Source: Acanthornis magna
Lineage: Eukaryota > Chordata > Aves > Passeriformes > Acanthizidae
DNA: 64,000 nucleotides
Assembly (NCBI GenBank): GCA_036785705.1
Contig: JAWUZG010000071.1
Span: 744,001 to 808,000 of the forward strand
Direction of reading: 5' to 3'
In this document: piece after piece, positions 36,282 to 48,000 of the stretch
Numbering within the stretch: the first letter of the stretch is position 1
How the letters are laid out: each line of letters begins with the position of its first letter
Program-made: the position numbers and the translations under genes
The notes under the pieces: generated by a model
Told to the model about the DNA's origin: nothing
Seen by the model: the letters and a program-made list of their open reading frames with translations, nothing else
Databases searched by the model: none

Positions 36282-39200
36282 TTGCACAGATCTATTTTTG
36301 TGATTAAGGAGTTTCAAATTATTCCAAAGGGAAATTCAGTGTCAGTGTAAATTTGGGAGAAGTTAAAAAGAGATAACCAGTAGGTGACACTAAGTAAATG
36401 GCTGTGTTTAAAACAGGTTCTTCACTGGAAACTGTGGGCTAGGTGTGGCTGTTCATGAAGTTTCACAGTACCACATCCTCTTTTCAGATTAGACATTCAA
36501 CAAGAAACAAACTCCCATCTGCATACTAGCTTCAGAAATGGCAAACCTGGGATTTCAGATTTCAGCAGGTAGGGGAGAAAAAATTCTGGTTTTACTAACC
36601 AGCTCTGTGTAAGATTGGAATGAAATGGGGCCCAATCTCTACCTTGACCACTGATGCAGTTCACTGTTCAGCAGAAAATGTCACACTGAAAGGACAAGAC
36701 AGAATAAGCATGGGCAACAAGGGAATTTGGCAGTCCTTGCTTCTGGACTGGGATACTTCAAATATAGGGGGTTTTTTGTACACAATTACTCTTGAAATAA
36801 CTCTGGAAAAGACAGGAAGCCATAACAGCATCTCTTTTAGGAGAGTTGTTTTCTCAGTAGAAAACTGAATCAAACTCCTGCTGTGTTAGTATTTCAAATC
36901 TGGCTCAATAAATCTTCTGTTTCTTAAGAAGCTGCATAAAATTAAGTTACCACACCTAGATATGAGGTTTTTCCAGCCTGAGGAGAACATTTGGACCTTG
37001 GGCATCTCAGTTTACCCCTACAATATATTTAAGCATCTAAACATGCACTGTAGCTTAAGTTTAATTTCATAATAGCTAAGTACTGTAACACTCACTGTGA
37101 TTTGGTCTTCTTACCAAGAAGTTGAATACATAAATATTATGGGTTTGTTTGGTTGGTATCTAATCTAATCCAAGTGAGACTATTTATACTTAGGACTGCC
37201 CAACAAGCCCTTTTCACCTTTGAGGACAAAGCAATTTTTGCTTTTCTAGCCAGATTTCAAAAATCTTCATGCAATAATTTAAATTTAGTTAGTAAAGATA
37301 GAAACACTGTGGAAACAAAATGTACAATCAAATCTGGGACATTACTGTAACATATATATGAAAAATGTTAATTGATTCACAAGTGTCCTGTACTGGCATA
37401 CATAGTATAGTTACAAGAATGCATACTAAGCATATGAAACCCAGTAGAAGTGAGTATAATTTGAGGTTATTTTACTCCACTTAACCTCATCTTGCAAAAT
37501 AATTTTATCAGATTTGAAAACATGCCACAGTTTTTTGACACTTTTGGATGTACCCACTTTCAGCTGCATATGGTCTGAATTTTCAGAGATTCAGGTAAAT
37601 AACAAGTTTTCTTGCCTGCAGTTACCCATCTTCTCTGCAAAATTAGAGAATCATAGTCACTATCCAAATTGTATTTAAGCTTTTTTTTTCCCCAAAAAAT
37701 TCCCCAAAAATTCTTTCCCCAATGAAAGAATTAGCATTGCAAAAATGTATATTCTGTGATTAAATACGTATTTTTCTTATTGTCCGAAAGTGTACTTATG
37801 TTTGGATGTTGAAATGACTCCTTCTACAATAACATGTCAGCATTTGTTAGAATATCAGGGATATCAACCTGGAAGTTTTCAAATATGGCCTTGAGAACAA
37901 ATGCATGTCATATGGGGACTTTTCCATGTTTATGGCAGAACTTTAGTTTCAGCTGCAATTACACAGCTCTATATATAGACTACCTTATCAAATAAACATG
38001 AAATGACCTCCAGGTCTTCAGTTCATATTTATCTGGTCAATAGTGGCTTGTTATAAACAGAACATTCTATTCTTTCAGGGAGTTGTATGAGACTGAATTT
38101 GGACCCTGGGGGGTATGAATGCATGTTCATAGAGACACCCATGCAGTTCAAGGATGTTCACTTGTTACGGCACTTGCTGAACAGAGTCCGTTTTTGGTTG
38201 ACCCATCTCCCTGTCTTTGTGTCATCAACTCACTGACATTTTTTTTTCCTTTCATCATGTGTTTTGCAACTGAGTGTGGAAAACACTGACAGTATAATTG
38301 ATGATTCCATAGTATTTACTAGCTAATCTCATCCTCCACAGAGGCATAAATTATGCAAATGGAAAATAATTGCTTATGGAAGGTGTTCAGAAAATTGATT
38401 ATTCATCAGATGTTTGAATCATAAGCAAACAGTATTGAGTTAATCCTTTTTTTTTCCTTTTTGCAGTATAAGTGTAACTATTTTTTTCCTTAACACTTAC
38501 TAAATGCTTATCAAGTTGTTAATGCACTGTATTCGTGTAAGGAGGTTGCTCATACTTGCTCAGAAACAATAGAGCCGGATTCCAATTCACTTTTTACATC
38601 GACTGACTGGTTCATAATAAAATAGAATGTCCCTCTGATAGAATACAATTGTTAAAGTTCAGTCTGGTTGTATACCATTTCTGAAGACTAAGCAATCATA
38701 ACACAACTCAGATTTCAAACAAAAGCATTGATTCAGAGCATTAATATGAAAAATGCTTTGTGATGAATATCTTGCTACCTCATGACCAGCTGTATTCCTC
38801 ATGTTTATAGAAAAAGCCACATACTTTAGAAATCCACAGTCCTTCTTGGGGGTTGTAACATTAATAATAATCTTCATAGTAATATATATGTTAACATCGT
38901 TATTAATCATTTATAATGGCTCCAAAGTGATATAATGAACAGGTTCTCTCTGTTTGAAGAAATAATTGACTGCTTGTCACATACTCCCATTATATTTGAT
39001 TGGCACCAGATTAGTTTCCAATTCAGAAAACATTTTGTCTTTTAGTTAGGTTATGCATTTCCATTGCAACCTTTAGACATGAAGATATCTAAGATACAGG
39101 ATCCTTTCAATTCACCTGAACAAAATTATTCTTCTCAGACACCTGGAAAACATAGGCTTAAGAACAGATGATGAGCAGCCACATAATGCCAGTTCTATGC

Positions 39201-40540
39201 AGAAATGTTATCTAAGGTACAGTGATATTTATTAAGAGAAATGGGTCCAAAATATCATCAGAATTTATCATAAACCAGAATAAGGCTAATGGCAACAGCT
39301 GATCCTTTTGGTTGCAAATTTATTATTCTGATAAGAATTACTGATTTTCTATTTTAATTGCTTCTGCTTCGGCAGTGCATTCTAGGATTAAGGATTAGTT
39401 AAAAAAAGACTGAATTCTGTTCCAGTCTTTGCTACCTGTTTTTTTGTGGTTGTTTCCCTTAAGTAAAGTAAGTTTATGAAAGCCTTTTGTACATACCTTT
39501 TCCAGAGCCACCTAAATCTGTCCAGGACATTCCTGAATTTCTTTTGAATGAAAACCCAGAAGAAGTATGTTGTTCTTACTAGGAGGAAGTTCTGCTTTTT
39601 CTTTCTTTTTAAATCTTGCTTCTTAAGGAACATCTGGTGTCTCTCCCCTCCCCCACTGGCACCACATCACAAGCATATGCCTGATTCATTTGCTCCCATA
39701 ATATCATGTAGAAAACTTGTGGATGGTTACTCACTCTGTCCTTTTGAGGATAATTACTACAATTTATCCTCAAAAATCAAACACATTGCTTCTAGCTAGC
39801 TAAATCATTTGAAGGCTGTCCATTACTGTATTATCTCTGAATTAAGAAACTTTATCCTTTTTACAGTAGCTTTTCCCCCTATGATTTCATATCTTAACTC
39901 TTGCCTCTGTCCCACATTTTATTATCTTGTCTTTGATTACTGTCATAATTTTCCCCTGGAAAGATTTGCACTGTGTTGTCGCTCTTGTGTTCAGCCACAT
40001 TTAGCTTCAAGGCTGTACACACCATAGAGAACCTATGTACATACACAGCTTTACAGATCCTACTTGCCTCTTATTAATCTGCTTCTATTGCTTAGATGGG
40101 ATCTTCTGTAGGCTTCATTTAAAATTACTAAAGGCATGTCTCACTGTCTTCCTTGTATTTCATCTGGGGATGAAATATGGTGAACATATATTGTGTGCAA
40201 AATCCCAAAGAAACAGTTCTTTTTGGAATTGGTAAGCGATTTGACTGACAGTGATTAAGGGTGAAGCACTAGCGACCTGCTCCTCATCAAGGAAACAGGC
40301 TGTTGTGTTTTTGAGAAGTCAAAAGCTTATTTCTTGCAACTATAGGTTCTAATATTAATGAATTATGCTATTTCCAGATTGGAAGTACATAGAGCATACC
40401 AGTTTAGTCATGAACCTCAGTAAGGTCAGCAAACCTCAGTGAGAAGAGAAGGTATAAATAACTATTGTCCAGCCTTGATCTATTTTTGTATTAAATACAA
40501 AGGAAAAATTCAGTTTTTTGAGTTGGAGCTTGCCTCTCAA
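36282..40540. other. No gene or repeat recognised
   Basis: 4.3 kb of AT-rich, apparently unique sequence with only short chance frames. No exon of a longer OXR1 isoform was recognised on the minus strand, and no known family on either strand. Confidence 0.55.
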
Positions 40541-40569
40541 ATTCCTGCTGCTCTGGTGTTGAAGTCCTG

Positions 40570-40920
40570 CCTTGGGTATGGCTCTTAGCTCGATGTTACT
40601 GAAGAAGACGCCAAGGCTGCTCCAGCAGACATGCTCTGGAGCCACCACAAATGGAGCTGCCCTGAAAACATGCAGCCATGCAGGTCTCAGGCTCCACAGG
40701 GTGCCAGAGCCTGGCACTGGCATTGGATGGCAGAGAGATGACACCTGTGCAGTGACAGACCAGATGGATGAGCTGCTCAGCCTGGCAGCAGAGCTAAAGA
40801 GAAGGTAGAAAGGTTAAAAAGTTCTCTGAGGAGGAGATTGACAGATGGAGACGGTCTCTACCATCCCTGGGGCACATACAGCAGCCCTCACACCACTAGG
40901 GGGAAAGGGTCCCCTCTCAC
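40570..40920 (+). mobile_element. CR1 LINE, 5' region with part of ORF1
   Basis: An open frame (40572-40808) ends TDQMDELLSLAAELKRR, the coiled-coil-like segment found in CR1 ORF1. After the stop the DNA continues with recognisable but frameshifted ORF1-type sequence (AGGTTAAAAAGTTCTCTGAG, GAGATTGACAGATGGAG). CR1 copies are usually 5'-truncated, so a piece from near the 5' end is uncommon. The continuation of the element is not visible: it is cut at about 40920 by the LTR-like sequence. The family assignment is from recalled patterns, and the left end is uncertain. Confidence 0.6.
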
Positions 40921-41490
40921 ACTGTCCCTTCGCCCCTCCACCAACAGGATGGAGAGGGGAATCAGGAAAGAAAAGAAAATAGAACTCATGGACTGACAGT
41001 TTAATAATTGAAAAGAACAGTTTCATAATTGAAACAATGTAAAAGATAATGATAATGACACTACTACTACTACTAATTGTAATGAAAAGGAGAAGGAGGG
41101 AGGAATGTGAAACCAAGAAGGACAAGTGATGCCCATGCAATTGCTCACCACCTGCTGACTGATGCCCAGCCCATTCCCGAGCACTGATCAGCCCTTCCAG
41201 GTACATCCCCCAGTTCATACACTTGGCATGACATTCTATGGTGTGGAATATCCCTCTGGCCAGTTCAGGTCAGCTGCCCTGGCTGTGGTCCCACATAGCT
41301 TTTCTGCACCTCCTCACTGGCAGAGCTCGAGATACTGAAAAGTCCTTGACTCAGACTAAGCACTGTTCAGCAACAACCGAAACATCAGTGCATTATCAAC
41401 ATTATTCTCATACTGAATCCAAAACACAGCACGGTACACTGGTACAGTGTACTAAGAAGAAAATGAGCTTTGTCCCATCTGAAGCCAGGA
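40920..41490 (-). mobile_element. Avian endogenous retroviral LTR (ERVL-like, solo, degenerate)
   Basis: Its sequence matches a long terminal repeat common in birds, here in reverse orientation. On the plus strand it shows ACAGTTTAATAATTGAAA, ACAAGTGATGCCCATGCAAT, TTGCTCACCACCTGC, GATGCCCAGCCCATTCCC, the promoter region CCCCCAGTTCATACACTTGG and GGCATGACATTCTATGG, then GGAATATCCCTCTGGCCAGT and a GTCAGCTGCCCTGGCTGTGG block. The usual TATATAA box is mutated (TGTATGAA on the minus strand). It contains a short (TAC)n run near 41060. No gag, pol or env sequence adjoins it, so it is a solo LTR or fragment. The ERVL assignment is recalled, not searched. Confidence 0.75.
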
Positions 41491-41699
41491 CAGGGTCACT
41501 AAACAATTCTGAAAAAAAAACATCGCCACAACCTTTTAATACTTTAGACTTGTTTTATATCCCCAATAACTTTTGTTTTGTTTTGGTTTTGGTTTTTTTT
41601 TGCAGAGGAAGCTTTGATGGACTCTGTGGTATTAAAGGGCCTCTGGTGTTACTCAAGACTTCATGAAGAAATTAAATTTCAATAATAAAATTAGAAGAC

Positions 41700-42870
41700 A
41701 TCTGGATAAGTAAAACAGCAAAGAATCAACAAATGTTTTTAAGTCTTGGTTGGCAAACCTATAGTTTTTCTATAGGAGTCAATAATCATGTGGATAAGAA
41801 TAATTTGTTGATAGCAGTGTACTTATATTTTCAGGAGGCTTTTTACAAAATCCCCCACCATGGAAATGAAGCTGTTGTAGGATGAGATGGCTCATCATTT
41901 AATGTCCTTTAAAGTACAGTAAACAAGAGGCCAGACTTCCCAACAGAGGAAGATTCTCAATGCAGCCCAACAGAGATGCATGCTTTTGAACTTACTGCAT
42001 TGTTAGGCTAAGGAGACGATAAGAAGGTGATGGAGTTTGCTGATGATACAAAATTATGTGGAAAAGTAAAATCTGTTGAAAAAAGTTAAAAATTTCATAA
42101 TACAAAACATAAACAAAACAGCAGGTGAAATTCACTGCTGATAAATGCAGAGTAAATATAAGTTTTCCTCTAAGCGCATAACTGTGTTTATACATACACA
42201 TAGTGATGAGCTGTACATTAGCTATTACCATGCAGTAGAGACATATGAAAATGTCAGTTAATAGACATCAAAAAGGCAAAATAAATATGAATTATTAGAA
42301 AAAGAATTAGTTACATTACACTTTAAATTCTTCTAATGAATATGGATTGTACTGCTGGTTATGCTGTCTCAAAAAAAGATGCAATGTACTCAGAAACTGT
42401 AATGAGAAAAGCAACGAAGGTGTTGAGCTGCTTCTTTCTAGGAAAGCAGAGAAAATAATACAATGTAGGTTAGCTGAAAATAGATCAGAGAAAAACTATT
42501 CACTGTTTCTTGTGATAAGAGAAGTAGGGGCACATAATGAAATTATTATGAATATTTTTTAAAAAGGGAACATTTTGTTACACAACATAACTGAATCACA
42601 GAATTCACTACCACAAGATGTTGTGTATGGCAAAAGTATCAATGGTTCAGAAAGAATTTTAAAAAAAATAATAGAAAGTCCATAAAGACCCAATAAGCAA
42701 AAGAATGCAAATACAAACTCTGGTTTCTGGAAATCCTTATGCCACGGACTGCCTATAGCACAGAGGAAGTATCAGCAAAGAGTCTTTTCATACTTGACCT
42801 CTTCGGTATTCTTTCCCTAATTACTAGCTGCTGCTGGCCACTTTGGGAAATAGGACACTAAGCTGCACAT
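41700..42870 (+). mobile_element. Ancient CR1-type LINE, heavily decayed
   Basis: Scattered but ordered CR1 signatures on the plus strand: GGAGTTTGCTGATGATACAA (FADDT-like core), then a frame reading VKFTADKCRV near 42125-42155 (compare the CR1 pattern MKFNADKC), a TTCACTACCACAAGATGTTG block, a GGTTCAGAAAGAATTTTAAA block, and a 3' end CTGCTGGCCACTTTGGGAAA, TAGGACACTAAGCTGCAC. The 3' end resembles the older reptile-type CR1 (ctggccactgt...ggacactgggct) rather than the avian-type copies elsewhere here. Many stops and gaps show a very old insertion. Confidence 0.7.
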
Positions 42871-42879
42871 GAGTAAAAC

Positions 42880-45067
42880 ATTACCTTCCCCTCGCCCTGC
42901 CCAGCCAGTCTGGTGTAAGGACTTGCCATGAGGCCACCCTGTCCCCCTTGCTCTGGAACCAGGAGGAGTTCTTGGCAAGTGCTTTCCTTGGGTCACTTGC
43001 AGTCTGAAAGGGGTGACCTCTGCAGAGGGACAAGGCTCAGAAGATCAGGTCTGGGGTCTCAGGGAGATACAAGACACCTCAATTGCTATAGATGTTGAAG
43101 CAGAGAGAGAGAAAAAAGCTATTATTTTGCTCTCATTTTTCTCTCTTTTTTGATCTCCTAAAGTGAATACAAGATGGTGTCACTTTTCCAACTCAATTGC
43201 CTTATTCAGAAAATTGGAAATCTCAGCAACTACCAGCGTTGATAACTCAGTTTAAAGAGGAGTGATACGCATAAAGTGTTTCTGGAAAAGAATCCAAATA
43301 GACTATCAGAACATTCTCAGACATCTAAGTCTTAAGGGCTCTGAAGTTGTGCTCTACACAGGAAAGCAAATGTGAAAAAAAAAAAAAAAGCAGCATTGAA
43401 GGACAACAAGGAGATTTTGCCAAACATCCTGGGTATATTATATTATACTGCTGTAGACTGCCCTGAGAAGCCAGGTGTGATCCTGGAAGGGCAGGGAATG
43501 TATCCTACAGCAGGTTTAGATTTAGCACACAAATATCTCTCTGTGCTGGCACAGCTGCACTGCCAAGCTTGCTGGCAGGCAGGGAGAGGAGCCTGCTTGT
43601 GCCCTGACTCCACAGATGCTGCTTTGCACTCTGTAATACAAATAGTTGGCACAGGAGCTTCATAGCACTGTTCCTCAATGTGCAGACATGGGATAAGGGA
43701 TTCTTTGGTTTTCAAAAATTAAAGCTAATCTTCAGAATTCAAGGCGTTTAGGAAGAGAGATTATATTTTAGGTTTTTTTTTAAATCCAAAATAATATTTT
43801 TCTGTCATGCAAAGTTATTGTCAGGAACCGAAAGCTGTTACAATTAAGAGATGAAGTGCCTACAGAAGAAAGGGGTACTGAGAAAAGCTTGTAACCCACT
43901 ACAGATACTTCATTTTTAAAAAATCAACCTGGAAAGAGTTAATCTTCAAGTATGATGGTCTATTCACATATGACTTAGCAAACAGAAAGATACTTTACCA
44001 AAAGAAAGCAGCAATATCCAAGATTTGTTTGACAAAGTCTTACAATGTGTCAGAGTCATTCCTCTAATAAGGTACAAAATTCCTACTTGACAAAGGTGCA
44101 AGACTGAGCTAAAATAATTTTAAAACATAGTCAGAGAGATGGTTTTCTTATTCTTGATGCACAGCACAGAGCACTAGGACCTGTTACTTTGCTTTCTTTA
44201 GCAAAGCACAGGGACCACAATTGAGCGTGACCACAATTTTTTCCCCAAAAGTTTTGTTCTGTGCCCACATGAAAATCTGGGGACTGTGCCAAGGAGTTAT
44301 GATCACCTGTGATTTAAACTTTCAATACTCAGGTGTTCTGACTGCTCAAGCACTTTGATAAATTGCCTAGGAACTACCATTTACTACCAACTGTATCACC
44401 TGGCAGAAAGCTACCTTTTACCTTACCTCGATGCTACTGCATTCTCCCTTGTTGCTGATGGGACAGTATGGGATAACATGGAGGGTGCTGGCTGCTTTTT
44501 TAGAGAATCTTTCTGATAGTTCAGTAGTGCAATCGGAGTAACAGGACAGAATTAGCTCTTGCACAACCTACAGGAGGCCACAGGAATCAGATATTGACTT
44601 ATCGGAATTAGTAAAATATTTTAATAAATACCATCATTGTAATGAGTTTCAACACTTTCAGGAAAAGCAAAGGGAGGCAGACAATTTGGATTTGCTTGGC
44701 ATTGAGGTTGTAATCAGCTCAGTAAAAAGCACAGATATAAAACAGGCCAGTGGCCCAAACAATTCATCATTTAAACAGATTTCTGCAAACTGAAGTAATG
44801 GCTTCCTGATGCTGAAATCCTTTTTGATTAAATGATTTTGCTTCAAAAGTAAATCACAGGTGTGAATTAGTGATGCATAATGTCCACCCACCTATAGGTA
44901 TTGTACATCCTTAGTATCCTCCATGCTTCCCATGTTCTCTGGATTAAGAATATTCTACATGATTATTCTGTTTTGTATATAATTCTTTATTTGACTGTTG
45001 GACTTTGCACTTTTTAAAAGGAATTTTATTTTCTCTGTTTTTATGCAACTCAACTGTCAGAAGCCTT
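42880..45067. other. No gene or repeat recognised
   Basis: 2.2 kb. A frame of 97 codons at 43372-43665 (+) and the opposite-strand 90-codon frame at 43443-43715 overlap a Cys/Ala-rich stretch that I do not recognise. Both could be chance or part of an old unidentified repeat. Confidence 0.5.
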
Positions 45068-45090
45068 AATAAATAAACAAATAAATAAAT
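45068..45090. repeat. (AAAT)n-type microsatellite
   Basis: AATAAATAAACAAATAAATA followed by AAT: a short imperfect tetranucleotide run. Confidence 0.85.
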
Positions 45091-48000
45091 ATGCATTTGT
45101 TTTCATATGATGCTCATTTTCAAGTTACATGAAATGAGAAATTTTTAAATTCAGTTATTCCCCTCTAAAAAATTCTTTTAGTCTCAATACCATAAGGTTT
45201 CTAGGCTTTTTACTATGTAATTCATATTCAGCATTCTCTGCACAAGGACATCAAACTAAACAACATTTCTGGCATTAAATATTTTATTTCAAGCAGTAAT
45301 TCTTTTAGAAGCAGATATATTTTGTTTTGTAATTCACGGAAAAACAGTAATCCTTCAAATGAGACATATAGTAAGTTTTAAACTGAATAGTATTGGCCTT
45401 TCTGTAATTTCTGTGTAGACTAATGTTTTGCCTTTACATTTTGAAGCTAGCAGGTAGAAAACAAGATAAAGTCGTATGTTTTCTGATGCATGCAGTGTTT
45501 ACTTTTGTGATCAAAAAGGTTGAGGTCAATTAGAACTTTGAGACAGCACATTAAAGTTCACTATTTCTCAATAATCTTAACATGCAGTATTACTTTTAAG
45601 AGGCATGATGACATAAGGGAGCATGAGCTAGCTATAGCATTCACTTTCCAAAGTTACTCACACTGGATGACACAAGAACTTGCTGGTACCATCAACATTC
45701 CCCACCCCTCCTACATGAACTGTACATAAGCCTGCAAAACAAGCTCCTAACTGCTGCAGGGCCTTGGATGGGTGGTTTGGCAGATGCATAGAAAAGATTT
45801 TTACTGCATGAAATAGCAAAGGGGAGTTACCCTCTAGTGGTGGCATAAATAGGGATTTCAGGAGCTACGTAATGATCTGTGTTCATCATAATAAAGTGCT
45901 ACCTGTGACACTTTATGACCAAATGCTCTGGATGTAGAAGCTATGTTTCCATTTTGTGAATTGGTCTGAATCAGGACAATGGTGTCTCAGTCAACAAACT
46001 GAGAGTCAACAAACTAATCACTGGGTGGTTAGTCTGGGCAATATTCTGTCTTTGGAAATACGGTGTATTGTGCATGTTTGATATCCACAGCAGTGTTTTG
46101 ACTGTTTAAATGCTTTTCCATTTGATTTTATCGCAAGAACTTTCTTCAAGTATCAGCATTCTTACCCTGAAGAAAAAGCATTGGGAATGAATTGTATGCA
46201 GCTTGCATAATCACACAAGTCTTTTGAAAGATGTAATTAGACTTTACAGGGCAGATTGCCATAGCATATTGCAGATAGGAAAATCTTGCTAAATTTTGTG
46301 GTCTGCCATGACTCTTGCATTTTACAAAGGCATCTTGCACCATTTCAGGGTAAAAAATTCCTATAAATATTAAAAAGCAGAGGCGCTATCGTTTGTTTTA
46401 TTGTCAAGCAATATTGTCCTTTCCTCCCCCAAAATTAATTTTTCCCTTTTCTTAACAAAACCAGTCAGATGTTAGTACCACTACATTCTGACACTCCCCT
46501 TTAAATGAACTGCTTTTCTAATGCTTTCTTAGACTTGGTGTCAAGCAGAATCTTGCGGAAGTTCTGAGCCAATGAAAGCATAAGCACATCGGCCAGCCAG
46601 CCCTGCTGTGGGCTATGACACCCATCATAAAAAATATTTTATTGCCATCTACATATGTAATGCAGAGTTGTATTTCTTTAATAACAAGATCTTCAGACTT
46701 ATCTCCAATGTCTGGAAGTGCTTTGTTTGTAAGATCTTTGCCTTTTGTTTTCCAGAACTCATGCTTCAAGAAAAAAAATACAAATATTAGTCTAATATTA
46801 AGTGCAAATAGATCCGTGGGGAGATCTCCAAGCCATTTTCAGTTGACAGTCTTCTTTCTTTCATACAGAAAGATATGTGATCTCACCCAAACATACTCGA
46901 GATACTTCACATTTACTCCCTGTTGCAGGTCATAATAATGTTTTTAGGAGAAAAAAAAAAGTGAATTTCAGTGAACAGTTATCAGTAAGTGCAATAGATT
47001 CTCCTTCCATTAGTTAGCAGTTGAATGATCCTGCGACCCACTTCATTAGTTACAGCAAAATAGAATGCAATTGATTCTGTTGTACTTCAGTAACTTACAT
47101 TCCTCAGATGTCCCTTTTTATTTTTCCTCTTTCATGGTTTTCTTATATAAAAAACACGAAATGCTTTAACTAGTGCCATTGTACATCTCTAAATTAAGTT
47201 TTCAGGTGCTCAGTGGGCTGGTTCTGTAATGAAACTATGGCACACTCAGTGGAAAGAGGGCATTGCACACGTTGAGACTGAGCTCTTGTAGTTCTGGGGA
47301 GAAAATACTTATTTTCTCTAATAACTGATCAAAATAGCACAACAAGGAGACGGTAGAAAACTGTAAGTGGCAAAGTGTTTTCACGTATGAGAATAAACAA
47401 GCTGTGGATTGCCTATTTGGAAATCTTATTCTTTGCATAACCACTAGACAAAGCATAAAAAGAAAGTGTACAAACAATCCCCTCCGAAAAAATTACCTTT
47501 CAAAATATGGCTGTCAATTAAAAAATGTCAATTAAAACAGCATTACTAGAAAACAGTAATAAACTGCCTGACTCACCCAGATTTCTCATGGACATATTAT
47601 GCTAGCTGTTGTGAACAAAGTACAGCTGTTTTTCAGAGCTACAGTGCTAAATGCTTCATGTAGTTTTATATGCTTCATACAGTTTCATTTATAGTTTTAC
47701 ACAGCTGATGATATAGATACACACTAAAGTGCCTGAAACTGCATTGAGGAGACACCAAATTGTGTATTAGCTTAGTATCAAATGGAATCTTTAGAGGCTG
47801 CTTTTCTTAACAGTTGGTCTCACTTGATTCCTTTTACTATCAAGTACTGTGTAGTGATCTTTCAGTATGGATGCTGGTGGGGACAAGTTAAGAACCATTC
47901 CACTCACAAGAAGGGAAGTCCTGTGGCCTTTTATTTTACTATTAAGAAGGTTTGACAAAAGGCATGAACATTTAAGGCTGTATCTTCCATTACAACCCAT

